64,000 bases of DNA from CAVSQX01 sp963730225 (GCA_963730225.1 CAVSQX010000004.1:248001-312000), one strand, 5' to 3'; shown: positions 44,012-54,430, numbered from the stretch's first letter. Numbers and translations: made by a program. The notes: generated from the sequence alone by a model not told the origin.

Positions 44012-45874
44012 TCACACGCCAGCGGCCACGGCTTTGTTCTTGCCCCGATCGGCCTTCTTGCGCTGGTTTTCTGTCAGCAGATCTTTCCGCAGCCGAATGC
44101 TGGTGGGCGTCGCCTCGACCAGTTCGTCTTCCTCGATGTATTCCAACGCCTGCTCCAGCGTCATCTTCCGCGACGGCTTGAGGATGATGTTCTCATCGCT
44201 GGAGGTGGTGCGCATGTTGGTGAGCTGCTTGGCCTTGGTGGGGTTGACGACAATGTCGTCGGGCCGGCAGTTTTCGGCGACGATCTGGCCCTGGTAAACT
44301 TCGTCGTTGGGCTCGACGAACATCACACCGCGATCCTGGAGCGTGTTCATGGAAAAAGCGTTGGCCTTGCCGTTGCAGTTGGAGATCATGACGCCGTTGG
44401 TACGCGACGGAATTTCCCCGCGCATCGGGGCATATTCGTGGAAATTGTGATGCATGATCGCCTTGCCCTGCGTTGCGGTCATCATGCGGGTGCGAAGACC
44501 GATCAGACCGCGGGCCGGGATGGTGAACTCCAGATGCAACTGTCCCAGGCGGTTGTCCTGGCGGACCAGTTCGCCCCGGCGGTTGCCGACAAGCCCCATC
44601 ACGGCGCCCAGATTCGGTTCGGGGACATCGACAACCAGATACTCGATCGGTTCCTGAAGCGTGCCATCGGCGCCACGCTTGAAGATGACGTGCGGCTTGC
44701 TGATGGACAGTTCGTATCCTTCGCGGCGCATGTTCTCGATCAGAATGCCCAGATGCAGCAGCCCGCGCCCGGAAACCTTGAAGGCGTCTCGCACTTCCGT
44801 CTCCTCAACCTTGAGCGACACGTTCGATTCCAACTCCTTGAACAACCGCTCGCGCAGATTTCGGCTGGTGACGTATTTGCCCTCCTGGCCCACGAACGGC
44901 GAATCGTTCACGCTGAACATCATCGTCAGCGTCGGCGGCTCGATATCCTGAAATTCCAGCGGCTGGGGGTTCAGGGCGTCGCAGATGCTGTCGCTGATGT
45001 CGACCGATTCCAGCCCGATGAGCGCCACAATATCGCCGGCTTCGGACTGCTCGACATCCTTTCGCCCCAGCCCGTCGAACGACTGAACCTGAGCCACTTT
45101 GCTCTTGACGATGCTGCCGTCGCGCTTGACGACGCTGAGCTGCTGGCCGGTCTTGATTCGTCCGTTGTAGATTCGTCCCACGCCGATCCGACCGACGTAA
45201 TCGTTGTACAAAATGCTGGTGATCTGAACCTGCAGCGATTTTTCCGGATCGCCGTGCGGCGCGGGAATGTGCTTCAGCAGAGCCTCGAAGACGGGCAGAA
45301 TATCCGTGCCGGGTTTTTCCAGGCTCCACGATGCCGTGCCCGCCCGGCCGCTGGCGTAGAGCACGGGAAAATCGAGCGTTTCATCGTCGGCTCCCAGCTC
45401 GATGAACAGGTCGAAGACCATGTCCAGCACTTCATGGGCGCGGGCGTCGGAGCGGTCGATCTTGTTGATGACCACGATCGGCCGAAGCTCATTCTGGAAC
45501 GCCTTCTTCAGCACAAATCGTGTCTGGGGCATGGGCCCTTCGGCGGCGTCGACCAGCAGAAACACACCGTCGGCCATGCTCAACACGCGCTCCACTTCCC
45601 CGCCGAAATCGGCGTGGCCGGGGGTGTCGATGAGATTAATCTTGGTAATTTGCCCGGTCGATTCATCCGTGTAATTGATGGCGACGTTCTTGGCCAAAAT
45701 CGTGATGCCGCGCTCGCGCTCCAGCGGATTGCTGTCCAGCAGCGTGTCCTGCTGAACCTGGCTGTCGCGGAAATTGTGGCTCTGCCGCAAAAGGGCGTCG
45801 ACCAGCGTCGTTTTGCCATGATCGACGTGGGCAATGATGGCGACATTCCGAATATCGTTTCGCACGTGATTCAT
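44012..45874 (-). CDS. typA: Ribosome-binding GTPase TypA/BipA
   Basis: TypA is a translational GTPase that acts on ribosome assembly and under stress. 620 residues, full length. G1 is IIAHVDHGKTTLVDALLRQS, G3 IDTPGHADFGGEVERVL, and G4 VVINKIDRSDARAHEVLD. The effector region shows DTLLDSNPLERERGITI. The C-terminal domain carries NCNGKANAFSMNTLQDRGV and the EDELVEATPTSIRLRKDLL ending typical of TypA. It is a single gene with no partner; the carboxypeptidase-regulatory-like gene lies 138 bases upstream. Confidence 0.96.
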   Translation of the reverse strand: MNHVRNDIRNVAIIAHVDHGKTTLVDALLRQSHNFRDSQVQQDTLLDSNPLERERGITILAKNVAINYTDESTGQITKINLIDTPGHADFGGEVERVLSMADGVFLLVDAAEGPMPQTRFVLKKAFQNELRPIVVINKIDRSDARAHEVLDMVFDLFIELGADDETLDFPVLYASGRAGTASWSLEKPGTDILPVFEALLKHIPAPHGDPEKSLQVQITSILYNDYVGRIGVGRIYNGRIKTGQQLSVVKRDGSIVKSKVAQVQSFDGLGRKDVEQSEAGDIVALIGLESVDISDSICDALNPQPLEFQDIEPPTLTMMFSVNDSPFVGQEGKYVTSRNLRERLFKELESNVSLKVEETEVRDAFKVSGRGLLHLGILIENMRREGYELSISKPHVIFKRGADGTLQEPIEYLVVDVPEPNLGAVMGLVGNRRGELVRQDNRLGQLHLEFTIPARGLIGLRTRMMTATQGKAIMHHNFHEYAPMRGEIPSRTNGVMISNCNGKANAFSMNTLQDRGVMFVEPNDEVYQGQIVAENCRPDDIVVNPTKAKQLTNMRTTSSDENIILKPSRKMTLEQALEYIEEDELVEATPTSIRLRKDLLTENQRKKADRGKNKAVAAGV

Positions 45875-46012
45875 GGATAGTGAAACCTAATTTTACGTCG
45901 TCAGCCGTTCCAAGGTGAACTCAACGGACCGGCCGACGGTTCAGGAATGCCAAACGGCCCGTAGGATACGGGCAAAACGCTCGATTTACAACGATGATAG
46001 ACGCTCTTTCGG

Positions 46013-47405
46013 TTAAGGGGCGGATAAATCGGCGGTGGTGGCGTGACCCGCGGTGATGTTGATCGTTTTGGCGTTCGGATCGGCGGGGTGACCGGGGAAA
46101 TCTGGCTGCGTGCTGAGCCGATACGTTCCGGGCGGCACATTGTCGATCTCGAATAGCCGTCGGCGTTGATGTACTGCGAGCCGCCCCATTTCCCAACCGG
46201 ATCGCCCGGCGGATTCAGGAATATGGAGACGCGGCCTTGCGGCGCGTGGCCATTTTGCAACGACACATGGCCGACGGCCTTCCCCGTCGCTGTCAATCTC
46301 AACTTCACGTCCTGCGCGGGGGTTTTGTAGATCGTCAAAACATCAAGCTGCTGCATTCCCGCGGCATCGGCATGGATTTGAACGTAGCCACCCGGCAGCT
46401 TCGCAAGCGTAAAATTTCCGTCGGCATCGCTGACGGCGGTCGGCGAATCGGGCATCGAATAGCGTCGCCCATCCACGCCGACGACGCTCAGCGGCTCGAT
46501 CATCGCATTGGCAACCGGTTTGCCGGAAGTGTCGGTCACCGTTCCGCCGATGATGCTCGGACGAAGAAGCCGCGCGGAAAATATTTTGAGCGTCTGCTTG
46601 TTCAGAGTCACATATCCCAGCGCTCGGGAAACGTAGCCCGATGCCTGAAGCGTCACGCGAAAGCCGCCCAGCGGAAGGTGCTTGGCTTCGAAGTGGCCGT
46701 CGGCATCGGCAACGGCGGAGCCGAGCTTCTCCCATTTGCTTCCGTTGTACTTCTCGAGAACCACCTGGGCGGCGGGGATGGGCTTGCTGGTGAGCATGTC
46801 GTAAACATCACCGCGCACAATCGGCCCGTCGCCAATTTGGTAGCCGTTGGACGTGGCCCGCTCATCGCGCAGCGTCACGCCAGGGCGGCACCTTCACCTG
46901 CGACCAATCCACCCGGCCCGGCGAGAGGAACACCGTCATTTGCGGCGGGTCAATTTCGTGGCGAAACCCGGCAGAATCGGAATCGAAGATCGATTGGGGA
47001 TTACCGTACAGATTATAAAAACTCTCGGGCGTCCAGACGACAAATTCCCAATCGACGCTGGTGTCGACGTTCGGTGTGCGCGGGTCGGACAAAAATTGAC
47101 ATGATCCCAGTCCGTCGTTGACGACCAGCAAAAGTTCCGGCGCCTTGATGCGGCCGAACATTGCTAGTGCAGCATTGAATGCCGCGGTATCTCCCCGGTA
47201 CTCAAATTGCCGCTGACCGCCGCCAAATGGCGGGCCTTCGAACCATGCGACACGGGTTTTGAGGTTCGCCAACTCAACCGAGCCCGCTGGCCAGTTGTCG
47301 TCCGCCACGGGGCTGGTTGCCGAAACCAACCTCAATCAACGCGGACGCAGACAGGGGGAAGCCGATTACAACTAAAAGAACGCTGAGGAGTTTGGACCAG
47401 CGCAT
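46013..47405 (-). pseudogene. Secreted carboxypeptidase-regulatory-like (CarboxypepD_reg) protein with three frame changes
   Basis: Fragments in different frames join into one exported protein of about 460 residues. A signal peptide starts at 47405 (MRWSKLLSVLLVVIGFPLSA). The body follows in a second frame (VADDNWPAGSVELANLKTRV to VDWSQVKVPP). It then goes on from 46878 in a third stretch (TLRDERATSNGYQIGDGP). Repeated carboxypeptidase-regulatory-like domains follow (IVRGDVYDMLTSKPIPAAQ; GGTVTDTSGKPVANAMIEPL). After INADGY the frame changes again to FEIDNVPPGTYRLSTQPDFP, ending at 46013-46015. Changes lie near 47310-47345, 46877-46887 and 46150-46156. Three in 1.4 kb make a real pseudogene likely. 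Confidence 0.7.
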
Positions 47406-47466
47406 GGCACGCATCCTTCCCAGGGGAAGATTATCTCCCCCGCGAGTTGGACGCGCACATGCCGGC

Positions 47467-50034
47467 TTAGTTCCAAAGAATCAGGCCAGGCTCAAAGGGC
47501 GTGGCCAGATCGGCATTGGCGGGGAGAATGCGGATCGCAAAGCCCTGCCGGCCGCTGGTGCGGCAATCGATGGTCCCGCTGAAGACATGGCGATTGGGCG
47601 CCAATTCCTTGGAATGCCGCATCGCCAGCGTTTGCGGAGCTTCGATCTCACCCGCTGCGCTGGTCGCGCCGGTGTAAAGCTGCACAACCACATCCTCGGG
47701 CTTCACATCGGGGAGATCGACCATCGCCTCAACCTGCACGTTCTGGCCGACTTTGTAATGACCGTTGCCGGTGGTGTGAACGCCGACGATTCGAATTCCA
47801 CCCCACTTCTGGCGGAGCTTATCCTTGGCGTGCGCCAGCGTGGCCGCTCGGGCCAGGTTGTCGGCCGCCAGTGTTTCACCGCGGACCAGGGCCGGAACGT
47901 AAAACTGCTCGCAGTAATTCCGCACCATGCGATTGGTGTTGAAGACCGGCGCGAGCTTGCGCATGCAGTTTTTCATTCGCGCGATCCAATCGCGCGGAAT
48001 GTTGTCCACCCCGCGCTGATAGAACGACGGAATGATCTGCTTTTCCAGCAAATCGTAAAGCGCCATGGATTCGACGTGATCCTGATGGCCTGCGTCGCTG
48101 TAGGTTTCGCCGCGTCCGATGGCCCAGCCCAGATCGGGCTGATATCCCTCGACCCACCACCCGTCGAGAATCGAGCAATTCGGCACGCCGTTGGCCGCCG
48201 CCTTCATCCCGCTGGTGCCGCTGGCTTCCATGCCGCGCCGCGGTGTGTTCAGCCACACATCCACGCCCTGCACCAGATAGCGGGCGATGCTCATGTCGTA
48301 ATTTTCCAGGAAGACCATTTTGCGGCGAATCTGCGGCGTGCTTCGGGCATAGCTGACGATGGCCCGAATCAGCTCCTTGCCTTCGTTGTCGGCTGGATGG
48401 GCTTTGCCGGCGAAGATGAATTGAATGGGACGCTTGGTTTCTTCCAGAAGCCGTTTCAGACGCTCCGGATCTCGCAGCAGAAGCGCGCCGCGCTTGTAGG
48501 TGGCGAAGCGACGAGCGAAGCCGATGGTGAGAGCTTCGGGATCGAGAACTTCGTCGGCGACGGCCAGTTCATCGTAGCTGGCGCCGCGTCGGGCCAACTG
48601 ATCGCGCAGCGTCTGTCGGGTCCAGCCTACTAGCCGCTCGCGGCATCGTTCGTGGGCACGCCAGAGTTCCTCGTCGGGAATCTGGCTAACCGCTTCCCAC
48701 ACCGACTGATCGGCCGGATCGTTCATCCAGCCTTCGCCCAGATAGCGGTCCAGCGTGAAAGCCATGTCCGCCGAAAGCCAGCTTCGCACGTGAATGCCGT
48801 TGGTGACGTGTTGAATCGGCACGTCGTTGGGCGGCACCTGCGGCCAGAGATTGTGCCACATGTGCCGGCTGACATCGCCGTGCAGGGCGGAGACGGCGTT
48901 GATTCCGTCCGCCAGCCGAATCGCCAGCACCGCCATGGAAAAGCCCTGCTTCTTGTTCGAGACGTCTTCCCGGCCAAGCGCCAGGAATCCCTCTTCGTCG
49001 AGCTTGAGCGACGGAACATAATTGCGGAAATATTTCAGCATCAGCTCCGGCGGGAACATATCGATGCCGGCCGGAACCGGCGTGTGCGTGGTGAAGACGC
49101 TGGTGGCCATCACTTCCTGGCGCACCTCGTCGAAGGTGAGTTGCGGATGCTGCTCGAGCAAAACACGGATGCGCTCCAGGGCCAGGAACGCGGAATGGCC
49201 TTCGTTCATGTGGAAGACCGTCGGAACAACGCTCATCGCTTCCAGCGCGCGGGTGCCGCCGATCCCCAGGACAATTTCCTGTTTGATGCGCATTTCCGTC
49301 CCGCCGCCGTACAACCGGCTGGTGATCTCCCGATCCGCCGGAGAATTCTCCGTGAGATTGGTATCCAGCAGATACAGCGGGATTCTCCCAACGTTCACTT
49401 TCCAGACATTGCAGAAGACCGCGTTCTCCGGCAAATCAACGCGCACCCGCACCGGCGCGCCGTCGGTGTATTTCATCTGCTCGACCGCCAGGTTGTAAAA
49501 GTCCAGTTCGGGATACGCTTCCTGCTGCCAGCCGTCCTGCGACAGATACTGTTGAAAGTAGCCGTTGCGGTACAACAGCCCGATCGCCACCAGCGGAATG
49601 CACAATTCGCTGGCGCTTTTGAGATGATCGCCCGCCAGCACGCCCAGCCCGCCGGAGTAAATCGGCAGCGATTCGTGCAGACCAAACTCCGCCGAGAAAT
49701 AAGCGACTTTCAATTTGTCCTGTTGCCCATGAGCGTCTTTGTACCAGCCGGTCTCGTTCAAGTGCTTCTGAAATGCGGCGTACACGCGCTGCATGTGGGC
49801 CAGATATCCGTCGTCGCTCGATGCGTCGGACAACTTCGCCTGCGAAATCTGTCCCAGCATCTTGATCGGATTGTGATACACATCTTCCCACAGCTTGCGA
49901 TCCAGCCGGCGGAAAAGCTCCACCGCATCGGGCTGCCAAACCCACCAGAAATTCTTGGCCAGCTCCAGCAGCGGCTGAAGCGCCTGCGGCAGATCGGGAA
50001 ACACCTGGAATGTTCGTATTGAAGGCACGTCCAC
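47467..50034 (-). CDS. glgP: Alpha-glucan (glycogen) phosphorylase, GT35, DUF3417 type
   Basis: The enzyme releases glucose-1-phosphate from alpha-glucans using PLP. 855 residues. The N-terminal DUF3417 domain (LELAKNFWWVWQPDAVELFR) marks the short, archaeal-like form of the family. Substrate and cofactor motifs follow: VAYFSAEFGLHESLPIYSGG, EGHSAFLALERIRVLL, TTHTPVPAGIDMFPPELML and VTNGIHVRSWLS. LIFAGKAHPADNEGK-like sequence (here FIFAGKAHPADNEGKELI) comes next, and the PLP Lys is in EASGTSGMKAAANGVPN. A C-terminal beta domain closes the protein. It stands alone, with 120 bases to fabF downstream. Confidence 0.94.
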   Translation of the reverse strand: MDVPSIRTFQVFPDLPQALQPLLELAKNFWWVWQPDAVELFRRLDRKLWEDVYHNPIKMLGQISQAKLSDASSDDGYLAHMQRVYAAFQKHLNETGWYKDAHGQQDKLKVAYFSAEFGLHESLPIYSGGLGVLAGDHLKSASELCIPLVAIGLLYRNGYFQQYLSQDGWQQEAYPELDFYNLAVEQMKYTDGAPVRVRVDLPENAVFCNVWKVNVGRIPLYLLDTNLTENSPADREITSRLYGGGTEMRIKQEIVLGIGGTRALEAMSVVPTVFHMNEGHSAFLALERIRVLLEQHPQLTFDEVRQEVMATSVFTTHTPVPAGIDMFPPELMLKYFRNYVPSLKLDEEGFLALGREDVSNKKQGFSMAVLAIRLADGINAVSALHGDVSRHMWHNLWPQVPPNDVPIQHVTNGIHVRSWLSADMAFTLDRYLGEGWMNDPADQSVWEAVSQIPDEELWRAHERCRERLVGWTRQTLRDQLARRGASYDELAVADEVLDPEALTIGFARRFATYKRGALLLRDPERLKRLLEETKRPIQFIFAGKAHPADNEGKELIRAIVSYARSTPQIRRKMVFLENYDMSIARYLVQGVDVWLNTPRRGMEASGTSGMKAAANGVPNCSILDGWWVEGYQPDLGWAIGRGETYSDAGHQDHVESMALYDLLEKQIIPSFYQRGVDNIPRDWIARMKNCMRKLAPVFNTNRMVRNYCEQFYVPALVRGETLAADNLARAATLAHAKDKLRQKWGGIRIVGVHTTGNGHYKVGQNVQVEAMVDLPDVKPEDVVVQLYTGATSAAGEIEAPQTLAMRHSKELAPNRHVFSGTIDCRTSGRQGFAIRILPANADLATPFEPGLILWN

Positions 50035-50154
50035 CTCACCCGTTCGATTAAAGCGCGATTGCCCCCAGTATCTTCGGTTATTTTACCCAGACGGTAAAGT
50101 CCCCCCCGCTGACAGGATTGATATTTTCCGCCGATTTTATCAGCAGCCGCCTTC

Positions 50155-51420
50155 CTACTCGAATTTGCGAAACAGCAGCGTGGCGTTGTGCCCGCCAAAT
50201 CCGAAGCTGTTGCTCATCGCGTAGGTGATTTTGCGGTCCCGAGCCTTGTGCGGCACATAATCCAGGTCGCACTCGGGATCGGGCTTGTCCAGATTGATCG
50301 TCGGCGGAATCAGATTCCGTTTGGCCGCCAAGGATGTGATGACCGCCTCGACTCCTCCGCTGGCGCCCAGTAAATGGCCCAACTCGCTCTTGGTCGAGCT
50401 GATGGCCACCTTCCGCGCTGCGCATCCAAATACGGTCTTGATCGCGCGCGTCTCGGCCGCATCACCGAGCGGCGTGCTGGTTCCGTGCGCATTTATGTAG
50501 TCCACGGCATCCGGCGCCAAGCCGGCATCCTTCAACGCAAACTCCATCGCCTTGGCGGCGCCACGCCCGTCGGCGGGCGGAGCGGTAATGTGATATCCAT
50601 CGCCGCTCATCCCGTAGCCGACCAACTCCGCGTAAATCACCGCTCCCCGCTTCTTCGCATGCTCCAATTCCTCCAGCACCACAACCCCCGCCCCTTCGCC
50701 CATCACAAATCCGTCCCGGTCCAGGTCAAACGGCCGGCTGGCCAATTCCGGCTCCTCGTTTCTCGTCGACAACGCCCTGGCCGCGATAAAACTTCCCATC
50801 CCCAGTTCACACAGCGCCGCCTCCGATCCACCGGCGATCATCACATCGGCCATGTTGTACTGGATGTACCGACCGGCATCGCCGATGGCGTTCGATCCCG
50901 TCGCGCACGCCGTCGCCACCGCGGTGTTCGGTCCGTTGATCCGAAAGATAATCGAAACATTTCCGCTGGCCGCGTTCACCATCAGCCTTGGAACCGTGAA
51001 CGGGCTGACCCGCCCAACCCCGCGTTCAAGCAGAACCTTGTTCTGTTCCTCCAGCGTTTCAATTCCCCCGATTCCGCTGCCGATGATTACGCCGCAGCGG
51101 TACGGATCTTCGCGTTGAAAATCGATTTTGGCGTCGATCGCCGCGCTGAGCGACGCGGCGATGCCAAACTGCCCGAAGCGGTCCAGCCGCTTGGGCTGAA
51201 GCTTCTCATCCGAAAAACGCGCCACCTGCGCCTGGTAATTGAGAATGTCGAAATCCGTGCACTCCCCGCCGAATCGCACCGGAAATTTGGAAAGATCGAA
51301 CCGGGTGACGGTTTTGATTCCGCTTCGCCCGCTACAGAGTTGGTCCCACACCCCGTCGACCGTCTCACCCAGCGACGTGACAACTCCAAGGCCGGTGATG
51401 ACGACTCGACGCCTGCTCAT
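50155..51420 (-). CDS. fabF: Beta-ketoacyl-ACP synthase II
   Basis: FabF condenses malonyl-ACP with acyl-ACP in fatty-acid elongation. 421 residues. The active-site Cys is in GPNTAVATACATGSNAIGDA; the two His lie in YINAHGTSTPLGDAAETRAI and STKSELGHLLGASGGVEAV (with Lys). It begins RRRVVITGLGVVTSLGETV and ends SNSFGFGGHNATLLFRKFE, both standard. It is the last gene of the rpmF-plsX-fab operon, 41 bases after acpP. Confidence 0.97.
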   Translation of the reverse strand: MSRRRVVITGLGVVTSLGETVDGVWDQLCSGRSGIKTVTRFDLSKFPVRFGGECTDFDILNYQAQVARFSDEKLQPKRLDRFGQFGIAASLSAAIDAKIDFQREDPYRCGVIIGSGIGGIETLEEQNKVLLERGVGRVSPFTVPRLMVNAASGNVSIIFRINGPNTAVATACATGSNAIGDAGRYIQYNMADVMIAGGSEAALCELGMGSFIAARALSTRNEEPELASRPFDLDRDGFVMGEGAGVVVLEELEHAKKRGAVIYAELVGYGMSGDGYHITAPPADGRGAAKAMEFALKDAGLAPDAVDYINAHGTSTPLGDAAETRAIKTVFGCAARKVAISSTKSELGHLLGASGGVEAVITSLAAKRNLIPPTINLDKPDPECDLDYVPHKARDRKITYAMSNSFGFGGHNATLLFRKFE

Positions 51421-51461
51421 GTCCGTTGGGTCCGCGTTGCCGATTTCCGACCGCGGACGGC

Positions 51462-51704
51462 CTACTTCCCTGAATGTTCCTTGATGTAATCGATCGCCTG
51501 CCCGACGGTTTGAATCTTCTCCGCCTCTTCGTCGGGGATCGACAATTCAAACTCGTCCTCGAACTCCATGACTAGCTCGACGGTGTCCAGCGAGTCGGCG
51601 TTGAGGTCGTTGATGAAGTGCGTCTCGCGCGTGATCTCGCTTTTATCGACGCCCATCTGTTCGCTGACGATTTCGATCACTTTCTGTTCTATGTCTTCTG
51701 CCAT
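51462..51704 (-). CDS. acpP: Acyl carrier protein
   Basis: An 80-residue acidic ACP. The phosphopantetheine Ser is in LNADSLDTVELVMEFEDEF. Helix I reads QKVIEIVSEQMGVDKSEI and the protein ends EKIQTVGQAIDYIKEHSGK. It carries the growing acyl chain for FabD, FabG, FabH and FabF, all encoded in this cluster. Confidence 0.97.
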   Translation of the reverse strand: MAEDIEQKVIEIVSEQMGVDKSEITRETHFINDLNADSLDTVELVMEFEDEFELSIPDEEAEKIQTVGQAIDYIKEHSGK

Positions 51705-51793
51705 TGCTGTTCCACCTGCCCTGCCAAGAGTTCACCCGGGCTGCGCAGCCCGGAGTCCGGGAAATATAGCCGTGCACACGGCTTTTGCAAACG

Positions 51794-52531
51794 TCACATC
51801 ACCATTCCGCCGTCGACGCAGATCACCTGCCCGGTGATATACCCCGCCGCCGGGCTGGCCAGAAATCCCACCAACGCGGCAATTTCCTGCGGCTGACCAA
51901 ATCGCCGCAGCGGAATGTACTGCTTAACCATTTCCTTAATCTTCTCATTCAACACGTCGGTCATGTCCGTGATCACAAACCCCGGAGCCACCACATTACA
52001 GGTGATTCCCTTGCCCGACAATTCCTTGGCCACCGTTTTGCTCAACCCGATCAATCCGGCCTTGCTGGCGGCGTAATTCGCCTGGCCCGCATTGCCAGCC
52101 ACGCCCGCCACCGAGCTGATATTGATGATCCGACCCGACTTCGACCGCATCATCATCCTCGCCGCCGAGCGGATGGCAACAAACGCGCTCTTCAAATTCG
52201 TCTCAATCACGCAGTCGAAATCCGCGTCGTCCATTCTCAGCAGCAGGCCGTCCTTAGTGATGCCCGCGTTGTTCACCAGCACGTCGATTCGCCCCTGCCG
52301 CTCGGCGATCTGCTCGATGGCTTCCGCCAGCGATTTGCTGTCGGCGATGTTGCAAACCACCGCCTCGGCCGAATGTCCGACGGCCTGTAATTCGCTGGTC
52401 ACCGCAGCCAACTTCTCGGCATTGCGCGCGATGGCAACCACATGCATGCCGTCTTTGGCCAACTGGCTCACGATCGCCGCTCCGATGCCGCGCGATCCTC
52501 CGGTGACGATGGCCACGGGTTTTTCATTCAT
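51794..52531 (-). CDS. fabG: 3-oxoacyl-ACP reductase
   Basis: FabG reduces beta-ketoacyl-ACP with NADPH. The 245 residues are a classical short-chain dehydrogenase: VTGGSRGIGAAIVSQLAKDG, LVNNAGITKDGLLLRMDDAD, ISSVAGVAGNAGQANYAASK (Ser, Tyr, Lys) and VVAPGFVITDMTDVLNEKIK. The NNAGITKD and closing GQVICVDGGMVM patterns are specific to FabG. The start overlaps the fabD stop as ATGA; acpP follows after 90 bases. Confidence 0.97.
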   Translation of the reverse strand: MNEKPVAIVTGGSRGIGAAIVSQLAKDGMHVVAIARNAEKLAAVTSELQAVGHSAEAVVCNIADSKSLAEAIEQIAERQGRIDVLVNNAGITKDGLLLRMDDADFDCVIETNLKSAFVAIRSAARMMMRSKSGRIINISSVAGVAGNAGQANYAASKAGLIGLSKTVAKELSGKGITCNVVAPGFVITDMTDVLNEKIKEMVKQYIPLRRFGQPQEIAALVGFLASPAAGYITGQVICVDGGMVM

Positions 52532-53478
52532 TTCGCCGCCTCCTGTGCCGAACCGATTCCTTCAACGCTCGCCAGGCTTTGGATCGGCAACCGGCGATTG
52601 ATCCGCTTGGCCAGCCCGGCCAGATGGCGATTGGGAGCCAACTCCACAAATCGCGCCCCCTCGCCACCGAGTTCGATCAGCGATTTCATCGTCTGCTCCC
52701 ATCGCACCGGCGAGACGATCTGCTCCACCAGCAGCCGCTTGATTGACGCCATATCTTCATGCGGAAACGCGGTGACATTGGAATAAACCGTCGCCCGGGG
52801 CACTGCGAAAATGGCCTGATCCAGTTGCCGCTTCATTTTCTCCGCCCCGCTTTGCATCAGCGCGCTGTGAAACGCCCCGGCGACTTTCAATGCGGTGGCC
52901 CTGAACCCCGCCACTTCCGCCGCGGCAAGGGCTCGCTCGCAGGCGGCCTTTGTTCCGCTGACGACGATTTGTCCCGGTGCATTGTAATTCGCCAGCGAGA
53001 GAACGTCCCCCTGCGCCGCATCGCGACAGATTTTTTCTACCCCGGCCTCGTCGGCGCCCAAAATCGCCACCATCCCGCTGGGCGTCGCCGTCGCCGCTTC
53101 CTGCATGAATCGTCCGCGTGCGGCGACCAATCGCAATCCATCCTCGAATGAAAACACGCCGGCCAGATGCAGTGCCGTGTATTCCCCCAGGCTCAAACCG
53201 GCGTAAATCGTCTCGACGGATGGATCGATTGCGCCGGCTTCCACCGCCGCTCGATGCGAGGCAACGCTCGTCGCAAAAATCGCCGGCTGGCTGATGTCGG
53301 TTTGATTCAGCCGCTCTTCCGGGCCGTCAAAGCAGATCGATTTCAAATCGAATCCCAGCACGCGGTCGGCCGAATCGAAAATCTCCCGCGCCGACGACGA
53401 TGCCTGGTAAAAATCCTTCCCCATGCCGACAACTTGGGCCCCCTGACCCGGACAGAGAATGATCGTTTTGCCCGCCAT
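52528..53478 (-). CDS. fabD: Malonyl-CoA:ACP transacylase
   Basis: FabD loads malonyl groups on ACP. The 316 residues open with TIILCPGQGAQVVGMGKDFY. The nucleophile Ser is in YAGLSLGEYTALHLAGVFS (G-x-S-x-G), an Arg follows in LRLVAARGRFMQEAA, and the His is in LKVAGAFHSALMQSG. The gene shares one base with the fabH stop (TGATG) and overlaps fabG by four, so it is tightly coupled on both sides. Confidence 0.97.
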   Translation of the reverse strand: MAGKTIILCPGQGAQVVGMGKDFYQASSSAREIFDSADRVLGFDLKSICFDGPEERLNQTDISQPAIFATSVASHRAAVEAGAIDPSVETIYAGLSLGEYTALHLAGVFSFEDGLRLVAARGRFMQEAATATPSGMVAILGADEAGVEKICRDAAQGDVLSLANYNAPGQIVVSGTKAACERALAAAEVAGFRATALKVAGAFHSALMQSGAEKMKRQLDQAIFAVPRATVYSNVTAFPHEDMASIKRLLVEQIVSPVRWEQTMKSLIELGGEGARFVELAPNRHLAGLAKRINRRLPIQSLASVEGIGSAQEAAK

Positions 53479-54428
53479 CAGAAGCGCACCACCGCGTTAG
53501 CCCAGGTGAGTCCCGCGCCAAACGCCAGAAAAATAACAACATCCCCGTTTTTGATTCGTCCGCCCCGCCGCGCTTCGTCCAGCGCGGTTGGAATCGATGC
53601 CGCCGACGTGTTGCCCATGCGGTCGATGGTCACCATCACTTTTTCCGGAGGCAGCCCGAGTTTTTCCGTCGCGCTTTGGATGATTCGCAGGTTCGACTGA
53701 TGCGGAATAATCAGCGAAACCGACTCCGGCGTCAGCTCGCATTTTCGCATCGCATCTTCGATCAGCTCCTCAAACCGATGCACGGCGAATTTGTAAACCT
53801 CCCGGCCTTTGAGCCGGATGTATTGTCCGTTGCCCGTTCGTTGGTGCAGCAATTCCCAGCCGTTGCCGTCGGCGTGCATGCTGGAATAAATCAAGCCGCG
53901 GCGCGGATCGCTGCTGCGCTGCATCACGACAGCCCCGGCGCCGTCGCCGAAGAGCACGCAACTGCTGCGATCGGTGAAATCCGTGATTCGGCTGAGCGTT
54001 TCGGCCCCGATCACCAGTATGTTGCGATATCGCCCCGCCCGAATAAACGCCGCGGCGGTTTCCATGCCGTACAAAAATCCGCTGCACGCCGCCGCCAGAT
54101 CAAACGCCGGCGTGGAGTTCAGCCCCAGCGCCGCCGCGACGAAGCACGCCGTCGAAGGGAAGCCCATTTCCGGCGTGATCGTGGCACAGATAATCAGGTC
54201 GATATCTCCCGCCGACAGCCCCGCCGCCGCGATCGCGTTTCGAGCCGCCGCCGTCGCCAGGGTGGCGGTGCTTTCATCGTCCGCCACGATGCGCCGTTCC
54301 TTGATTCCCGTTCGCTGCGTGATCCACTGATCGTTGGTGTCGACCATCTTCGACAGATCGTCGTTGGTCAATCGGCGCTGCGGCAGGTAACTGCCGGTTC
54401 CCGCGATGATGGCGCCAAAGTCCGGCAT
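53478..54428 (-). CDS. fabH: Beta-ketoacyl-ACP synthase III
   Basis: FabH starts fatty-acid synthesis by condensing acetyl-CoA with malonyl-ACP. About 316 residues from MPDFGAIIAGTGSYLPQRRL. The catalytic set is Cys in FDLAAACSGFLYGMETAAAF, His in SLIIPHQSNLRIIQSATEKL and Asn in DRMGNTSAASIPTALDEARR. I took the start at 54428, since an upstream extension overlaps plsX and shows no conservation. It begins 2 bases after the plsX stop. Confidence 0.97.
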   Translation of the reverse strand: MPDFGAIIAGTGSYLPQRRLTNDDLSKMVDTNDQWITQRTGIKERRIVADDESTATLATAAARNAIAAAGLSAGDIDLIICATITPEMGFPSTACFVAAALGLNSTPAFDLAAACSGFLYGMETAAAFIRAGRYRNILVIGAETLSRITDFTDRSSCVLFGDGAGAVVMQRSSDPRRGLIYSSMHADGNGWELLHQRTGNGQYIRLKGREVYKFAVHRFEELIEDAMRKCELTPESVSLIIPHQSNLRIIQSATEKLGLPPEKVMVTIDRMGNTSAASIPTALDEARRGGRIKNGDVVIFLAFGAGLTWANAVVRF

Positions 54429-54430
54429 GT

